Made by a program: the position numbers and the translations under genes. A stretch of 8,855 nt of DNA from positions 1 to 8,855 of the forward strand of contig CANJJP010000043.1 in assembly GCA_947474485.1 (NCBI GenBank), read 5' to 3'. Position 1 is the first letter of the stretch, and the number at the start of each line of letters is the position of its first letter. Shown piece by piece: positions 4,670-8,855 of this stretch. The notes under the pieces were generated by a model. It was not told the DNA's origin. It did not search any database and saw nothing but the letters and a program-made list of their open reading frames with translations. This DNA is from Bacteroidota bacterium. GTDB lineage: Bacteria; Bacteroidota; Bacteroidia; B-17B0; Aurantibacillaceae.

Positions 4670-6736
4670 ATGAAAAAAATTTACTTATTTCTTATTGCCG
4701 CTGTATTTTCTTGCTCCCTTCATGCTCAGGATGAAGAGTCTGATTTGCAAAAAAAATTAGCAAAGGCTACAAAGTCTAACGAGAAATGCGATGTTTTAAA
4801 TGAACTTGCATTAATTGTAATTAATGAAGATCCTGAAAAAGCGGGTGAATATGCTAATCAAGCACGTGAACTAGGTAAAAAAAATCTATATAAAGATGGA
4901 GAAGGATTTGCACTTTATAATTTAGGAAATGTTGCATACTATCAAGATGATTACGAAACAGGATTGAAATTTTTGCTTGATGCTGAATTGATTTTTAAAA
5001 CAACTCAAAACAAAAAGGGCTTAGGTTATGTGTATAATACCAAAGGCGAAATACTTACAATAGAAGGTCGATATTCTGATGCCTTACCTGCTTTATTCGA
5101 GGGATTAAAATATTTTGAAGAAGGAAAAGATAGTGTTGGAATCTCGAAAGTGGATATAAATATTGGACTTATACATTATTACCAAAAAAATTATTATGAA
5201 GCAATAAAATATTTTAATCAGGTTTATACAACTGGCGATGAATCAAGAAAGGGAGATGCTGCTTTAGGTTTGGGCAGAGTGTATGTAGAGCAAAATAATT
5301 ATTCGGAAGCTAAAAAATTTCTACTTGTAGCAAATGAAATTGGCACAAAGAATAGTGATAATTATATTATTTCTGATTGTTTGCTTCTTCTAGGTAAAGT
5401 AGATGTTTTTTATGGAGATAAAGACGATGCTGAGAAAAAATTTCTCCGTGCTTTAGAAATTGGGAAGGAATTAGAAAATTATCAAGGTATCTGTATTTGT
5501 GCCAATCAGCTAGGTTTGTTAAGATTAAATAATGGCTTGCCCAAAGATGCTATAGAATATTTCAGACAAGCTTACTCTGTTTCTGTAGATAAAGGAATAA
5601 AGGAAGAAACTAAATTATCTTGTTTAGGTTTATCCAATGCTTTTAACTTTAGTCATTCATATGATAGTGCTTATCATTATTTGAAATTAAATAATAAAGT
5701 AACTGAAGAGTTAATGAGTGAAGAAGCTTCTAAAAAATTGGCAGAACTAGAAGCTTCATTAACAGCACAAAAAAAGGAGGCTGAAGTAGAGGCTGAAAGA
5801 AAACTAGCAGCTTTTAATAAGAAGGTAATGCTTTTTTCAAGCATTGGTGTTGTGTTAGTAATGATAGTTATTTCATTAATCATGTATAACCGCTACAAGA
5901 TGAAACAAAAGGCTAATCTTAAGTTAGAAGCCTTTAATAATGAAATTTCACATCAACGCGATATCATTGAAGAGAAGCATAAAGAGATTACAGATAGTAT
6001 TAATTACGCCGAACGTATCCAACGGAGTTTTCTTGCAACGAAAGATTTATTAGATACTAACTTGAAAGATTATTTTGTTTTCTTTCAACCTAAAGATGTT
6101 GTAAGTGGAGATTTTTACTGGGCATCTGAATTAAGCAATGGTAATTTTGCTCTTGTAACTGCCGATAGCACAGGCCATGGTGTGCCTGGTGCTATTATGA
6201 GTATTTTAAATATTTCTTCCCTAGAACATGCGATTGAAAATGATAAGCTACAACCTGGAGAAATTTTAAACCATACTCGTTCAACCATTATTAAGCGTTT
6301 AAAGAAGGATGGGAGTCCCGAAGGTGGTAAAGATGGAATGGATGCCAGTTTAATTTGTTTTGATTTCAAAGGAAATAAGTTTCATTATGCAGCTGCAAAC
6401 AACCCTGTTTGGGTAGTAAGAGAAAACGAGATTATTGAATTGCCTTGCGATAAAATGCCTGTTGGTAAACATGATAAAGATTTTGTTCCCTTCACTCAAC
6501 ATGATTTTGAAACGCAAAAGGGTGATTTAGTTTACGCTTTAACAGATGGAATGCCGGATCAATTTGGTGGGCCAAAAGGAAAAAAATTCATGTACAAAAA
6601 GTTGAAAGAAATGCTTGTTGAAATTTCTAAAGACCCAATGGAAACTCAAAAGCTAAAGTTAAGAGATGCTATTAACGATTGGAAAGGTGATTTAGAGCAA
6701 GTTGATGATATTTGCATCATTGGCGTAAGAATATAA
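4670..6736 (+). CDS. TPR-repeat, membrane-anchored SpoIIE/PP2C-type serine phosphatase
   Basis: Predicted signalling phosphatase of 688 aa. A signal peptide (1 to about 19, ending SLHA before Q20) is followed by a periplasmic tetratricopeptide array (about 28-345; repeats such as GEGFALYNLGNVAYYQDDYE). Then come a charged coiled coil (about 350-385, EASLTAQKKEAEVEAERKLA), one membrane helix (about 386-406), a cytoplasmic coiled-coil linker with ITDSINYAERIQRSF, and a C-terminal SpoIIE domain (about 465-688). The metal-binding aspartates look intact: D481 (SGDFYW), D499 (ADSTGHGVPG), D626 (LTDGMPDQ) and D679/D680 (QVDDICIIG). The layout implies that the TPR region senses a periplasmic protein and controls dephosphorylation of a cytoplasmic phosphoserine/threonine protein, by analogy with anti-anti-sigma switch systems. 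No partner switch protein or kinase lies nearby, so the target is unknown. It has its own promoter candidate and probably forms a single-gene transcript. Confidence 0.93.
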   Translation: MKKIYLFLIAAVFSCSLHAQDEESDLQKKLAKATKSNEKCDVLNELALIVINEDPEKAGEYANQARELGKKNLYKDGEGFALYNLGNVAYYQDDYETGLKFLLDAELIFKTTQNKKGLGYVYNTKGEILTIEGRYSDALPALFEGLKYFEEGKDSVGISKVDINIGLIHYYQKNYYEAIKYFNQVYTTGDESRKGDAALGLGRVYVEQNNYSEAKKFLLVANEIGTKNSDNYIISDCLLLLGKVDVFYGDKDDAEKKFLRALEIGKELENYQGICICANQLGLLRLNNGLPKDAIEYFRQAYSVSVDKGIKEETKLSCLGLSNAFNFSHSYDSAYHYLKLNNKVTEELMSEEASKKLAELEASLTAQKKEAEVEAERKLAAFNKKVMLFSSIGVVLVMIVISLIMYNRYKMKQKANLKLEAFNNEISHQRDIIEEKHKEITDSINYAERIQRSFLATKDLLDTNLKDYFVFFQPKDVVSGDFYWASELSNGNFALVTADSTGHGVPGAIMSILNISSLEHAIENDKLQPGEILNHTRSTIIKRLKKDGSPEGGKDGMDASLICFDFKGNKFHYAAANNPVWVVRENEIIELPCDKMPVGKHDKDFVPFTQHDFETQKGDLVYALTDGMPDQFGGPKGKKFMYKKLKEMLVEISKDPMETQKLKLRDAINDWKGDLEQVDDICIIGVRI

Positions 6737-6773
6737 AAATGTAAAGTTCATTTTGAGCCTGCCGAAGAGTTTA

Positions 6774-6803
6774 TTTGGTGTTAGAATAGTTAGATTAAAT
6801 TTT
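6774..6803 (+). promoter_or_regulatory. Candidate promoter for AI-2E-family gene (TTTG-N18-TAAATTTT)
   Basis: A TTTG (6774-6777) is followed after 18 bp by TAAATTTT (6796-6803), one mismatch from TAnnTTTG and close to the usual -33/-7 spacing in Bacteroidota. Transcription would begin near 6808, leaving a leader of about 40 nt before the ATG at 6848. It lies within the 111-bp gap after the SpoIIE gene. Confidence 0.35.
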
Positions 6804-6847
6804 TAACATTAGCATCAAATATTTAGTTGTAATTTTACTTAGAATTT

Positions 6848-7936
6848 ATGAAATACAAAACATATATAGTTCCAATAATTTCTTTGCTAGCTGTAGTTGC
6901 TTTTATATGGATATTTACAAAAGTGGTAATTTATCTATTAATTTCTGCGGTATTGGCGCTTTTGTGTCGCCCAATTGTAAAAGCACTTTCTAAACTTCGC
7001 ATTGGTAAATATGACTTGCCTGATGCAGTTGTTTCATTTGTTTCTATTGTTAGTGTAATTGGTTTTTTTACACTAATATTTTCTTTGTTTCTTCCGGTAT
7101 TAATAAAGGAGATAAAATTTCTTTCCACCTTAAATTTTACGGATGTATTTACTGACATTATATCTCAGTTTCCAAGAATCAAAGAATTATTATTGAATTT
7201 TGGAACTGAAAGGGAATTAACTTCCGCAATAACAATGCAGGTGAACGACTCACTTAATTTTAGAAATATAAGTTCCTTATTAAATGGCGTTGTGTCTACA
7301 ACTGGATCAATGTTAGGTGGAAGCTTAGCAGTATTATTCATTACTTTTTTTTTACTGAAGGATAATAAAATGCTTTTTAAATCAATATTACTAGTTACTC
7401 CAACTAGTTTTGAGCAAGAGATGAAAGATATTTTAAGAAATACACAAAGTTTACTTTCTAAATATTTTATTGGGTTATCAATTGATGTGCTTATTGTTTC
7501 TTTAGTAGTAACTGGTTGTATGTGGATGCTTGGAATAAAAAATGCTGTTTTGATTGGTGTTTTCACTGGTTTGATGAATATCATTCCATACATGGGGCCA
7601 TTAATAAGTATGGTCTTTGCAATGCTTTTGGGTGTCACAGGTTGTATTGAGTACGGACATCTAACAGAAATTAGTGATGTTATTACAAAAATATTTTTCG
7701 TGTTATTAGGTGTAAATTTAGTTGATGGAATTTTAATTCAACCTTATATATTTAGCAATTCTGTTAAGGCGCATCCGCTCGAAATTTTTTTAGTAATCCT
7801 TATGGCATCTTCCGTTGCTGGTATTTGGGGAATGGTGATAGCTATCCCAACCTACACATTAATACGAATTGTTGCAAAAGAGTTTTTAGTGAATTTTAAA
7901 TTCTTCAAAAAAATTACAGAAAACATCCCCGAATAA
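6848..7936 (+). CDS. AI-2E family transporter (PerM/TqsA-like membrane protein)
   Basis: Polytopic inner-membrane protein of the AI-2E_transport (formerly UPF0118) family, 362 aa, normal length. Hydrophobic segments fall near residues 6-40 (two helices), 61-86, 152-172, 204-228, 232-268, 277-300 and 309-342, with a soluble loop at about 87-150. The conserved family core is NIIPYMGPLISM (244-255). IQPYIFSNSV (297-306), HPLEIFLVIL (309-318) and GIWGMVIAIPTYTLIR (325-340) complete the C-terminal signature. Characterised relatives include E. coli TqsA, linked to autoinducer-2 export, and homologues reported as Na+/H+ antiporters. Substrate cannot be inferred here, and AI-2 should not be assumed. 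The stop codon overlaps the DUF2461 start by one base (TAATG), implying translational coupling. Confidence 0.92.
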   Translation: MKYKTYIVPIISLLAVVAFIWIFTKVVIYLLISAVLALLCRPIVKALSKLRIGKYDLPDAVVSFVSIVSVIGFFTLIFSLFLPVLIKEIKFLSTLNFTDVFTDIISQFPRIKELLLNFGTERELTSAITMQVNDSLNFRNISSLLNGVVSTTGSMLGGSLAVLFITFFLLKDNKMLFKSILLVTPTSFEQEMKDILRNTQSLLSKYFIGLSIDVLIVSLVVTGCMWMLGIKNAVLIGVFTGLMNIIPYMGPLISMVFAMLLGVTGCIEYGHLTEISDVITKIFFVLLGVNLVDGILIQPYIFSNSVKAHPLEIFLVILMASSVAGIWGMVIAIPTYTLIRIVAKEFLVNFKFFKKITENIPE

Positions 7937-8589
7937 TGGAAGCAATATTTAAGTTCTTAACCAAATTAGGTAAGAATAACAATAAAGAATGGTTTGACGC
8001 AAACAGATCTCAATACCAAGATTTAAAGCAAGAATACATTGGTATTGTAGATAAAGTAATTCAGCAGTGTACTGTATTTGACCCAATGTTAAAGGGTGTT
8101 GAAGCTTCTAAAGCAATTTTTAGAATTAATCGTGATGTTCGTTTTAGCAAAAATAAAGCTCCTTACAAAACTAATTTTGGGGCAAGCATAAATCCAGGTG
8201 GCAAAAAAACAATGATTGCAGGTTACTATATTCATTTAGAACCCGGAAAATCTTTTTTAGCTGCAGGAACTTATATGCCTGAACCTCCTTATTTATCAGC
8301 TATTCGACAGGAAATTGATTATAACCTTGAAGAATTTAAAAAAATCGTTAATACTAAAGAATTTAAAATGGAATTTACTTCACTATCTGCGGAAGATGCC
8401 TTGAAAACAGTTCCTAAAGGTTATGATAAAGAAAATCCAGCTTTGGAATTTTTGAAATTAAAACACTTTATTGTTGTTAAGGATTTAACAGATAATGATG
8501 TTTTGAGTAAACATTTTATTAAAAATACCTCAAAATCATTTAAAGCAGCTATCCCTCTTATTGCATTTTTAAGAAGAATTAAAGATTAA
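7936..8589 (+). CDS. DUF2461 domain-containing protein
   Basis: A 217-aa cytosolic protein filled almost entirely by DUF2461 (TIGR02453 family), whose biochemical function is unknown to me. Conserved family motifs are visible: LGKNNNKEWFDANRSQY (11-27), IFRINRDVRFSKNKAPYKTN (61-80), GYYIHLEPGKSFLAAGTYMP (96-115) and VPKGYDKENPALEFLKLKHF (159-178). There is no signal peptide or membrane helix. It starts within the stop codon of the AI-2E-family gene (1-nt overlap), so the two are probably translationally coupled. The C-terminus, PLIAFLRRIKD, ends directly at TAA 8587-8589, and the remnant of a PIN toxin begins in the same frame right after this stop. The last few residues may therefore have been reshaped by the deletion that made that junction, although the length is close to normal for the family. 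Confidence 0.92.
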   Translation: MEAIFKFLTKLGKNNNKEWFDANRSQYQDLKQEYIGIVDKVIQQCTVFDPMLKGVEASKAIFRINRDVRFSKNKAPYKTNFGASINPGGKKTMIAGYYIHLEPGKSFLAAGTYMPEPPYLSAIRQEIDYNLEEFKKIVNTKEFKMEFTSLSAEDALKTVPKGYDKENPALEFLKLKHFIVVKDLTDNDVLSKHFIKNTSKSFKAAIPLIAFLRRIKD

Positions 8590-8760
8590 TTATTTTCAAC
8601 TATAGTTACTATATGTAGAGACGAAAAAGATAATTTCCTGTTAAGCTTATGTGCAGATGGAAGAGCTGACTTCCTAATCACTGGCGATGATGATTTATTA
8701 AGCATAAAAAAAATTAAGAAAACGCGCATAATTAAAATTGCTGATTATTTGAAAAAGTAA
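8590..8760 (+). pseudogene. C-terminal remnant of a PIN-domain toxin (VapC-like, COG1569-type)
   Basis: Directly after the DUF2461 stop and in the same frame lies an open stretch of 56 codons ending at TAA 8758-8760 with no ATG, GTG or TTG in a useful position. Its translation carries the C-terminal half of the PIN-family toxin pattern: ICRDEKDNFLLSLCADGRAD (RD-x-KDN-x-LL), then FLITGDDDLLSIKK (TGD-x-DLL) and a final strand RIIKIADYL. The N-terminal part of the domain (roughly 80-90 residues, with the first catalytic Asp and the conserved Glu) is missing, as is any antitoxin gene. It is therefore a non-functional relic of a toxin-antitoxin locus, truncated by a deletion. It ends 17 bp before the stop of the convergent symporter gene. 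Confidence 0.72.
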
Positions 8761-8777
8761 ACTACTAATCGCAAAAT

Positions 8778-8855
8778 TTACTCCAAAACAACATTATCCT
8801 TTTCAGATTTTGCAATTACGATGGTTGCAATACCATTTCCAATGATATTGGTGAT
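8778..8855 (-). CDS. Dicarboxylate/amino acid:cation symporter (DctA/GltP family), C-terminal fragment
   Basis: Only the last 25 codons and the stop (TAA, 8780-8778) are in the window. The translation TNIIGNGIATIVIAKSEKD closely resembles the end of the last helix of DctA-type symporters (E. coli DctA has TNLVGNGVATIVVAKW as I recall). In this motif the first Asn corresponds to the substrate/cation-site Asn of the NxxGD/N motif. The protein would be an inner-membrane secondary transporter for C4-dicarboxylates or acidic amino acids. It converges with the DUF2461/PIN-remnant region. Family assignment rests on this short but distinctive motif; substrate is not determinable. Confidence 0.7.
   Translation of the reverse strand: MTNIIGNGIATIVIAKSEKDNVVLE

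Noticed and set aside
4670..4730. Phosphatase N-terminus as a lipoprotein signal (Cys15)
   Set aside because: The residues before Cys (VFS) are a poor lipobox, and an SPI-type site after SLHA fits better; a downstream membrane helix already anchors the protein.
7165..7638. Minus-strand 157-aa reading frame
   Set aside because: Antisense to the well-supported AI-2E-family gene, without family motifs, signal or start-site support.

Overview
The window looks like chromosomal DNA from a member of the Bacteroidota, probably a flavobacterium-like lineage. The main evidence is a PorP/SprF-family outer-membrane protein, a family essentially confined to this phylum. Supporting signs are the strong A+T bias, the lack of clear Shine-Dalgarno sequences, Bacteroidota-type -7 elements (TAnnTTTG) ahead of two genes, and a TPR-transmembrane-SpoIIE phosphatase of a style common in the phylum. 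I see no tRNA, rRNA, CRISPR array, insertion sequence or phage gene.

Layout. Minus strand, 1-2000: a PorP/SprF protein (TTG start) followed 21 bp later by a ClC-type chloride channel/transporter that runs off the left edge. A 78-bp divergent intergenic region (2001-2078) separates this pair from a plus-strand cluster at 2079-4608: a 6-pyruvoyl-tetrahydropterin synthase-like enzyme, GTP cyclohydrolase I (folE), an enoyl-CoA hydratase/isomerase family protein, and an alpha/beta hydrolase gene broken by an in-frame TAA and a later frameshift. Next come a stand-alone TPR-TM-SpoIIE phosphatase gene (4670-6736), then an AI-2E-family membrane protein and a DUF2461 protein that overlap by 1 nt. Directly after the DUF2461 stop lies a start-less remnant of a PIN-domain toxin (8590-8760). 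The right edge holds the last 25 codons of a minus-strand DctA-like dicarboxylate symporter.

How the genes work together. The clearest pathway link is the PTPS-like protein plus FolE. FolE converts GTP to 7,8-dihydroneopterin triphosphate, the substrate of PTPS-family enzymes. The PTPS-like protein has the C-x5-HGH spacing and several motifs resembling animal PTPS rather than the C-x3-HGH of QueD, so a tetrahydropterin cofactor is at least as plausible a product as the queuosine precursor. The hydratase and the broken hydrolase are closely spaced behind folE and probably co-transcribed, but no biochemical link is evident.

Most of the region is ordinary core or near-core Bacteroidota sequence. 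The points worth a second look are the two decaying genes (alpha/beta hydrolase and PIN toxin), the animal-like PTPS/FolE pair, a probable near-leaderless promoter, and the TTG start of the PorP/SprF gene. I found no convincing undescribed multi-gene system.
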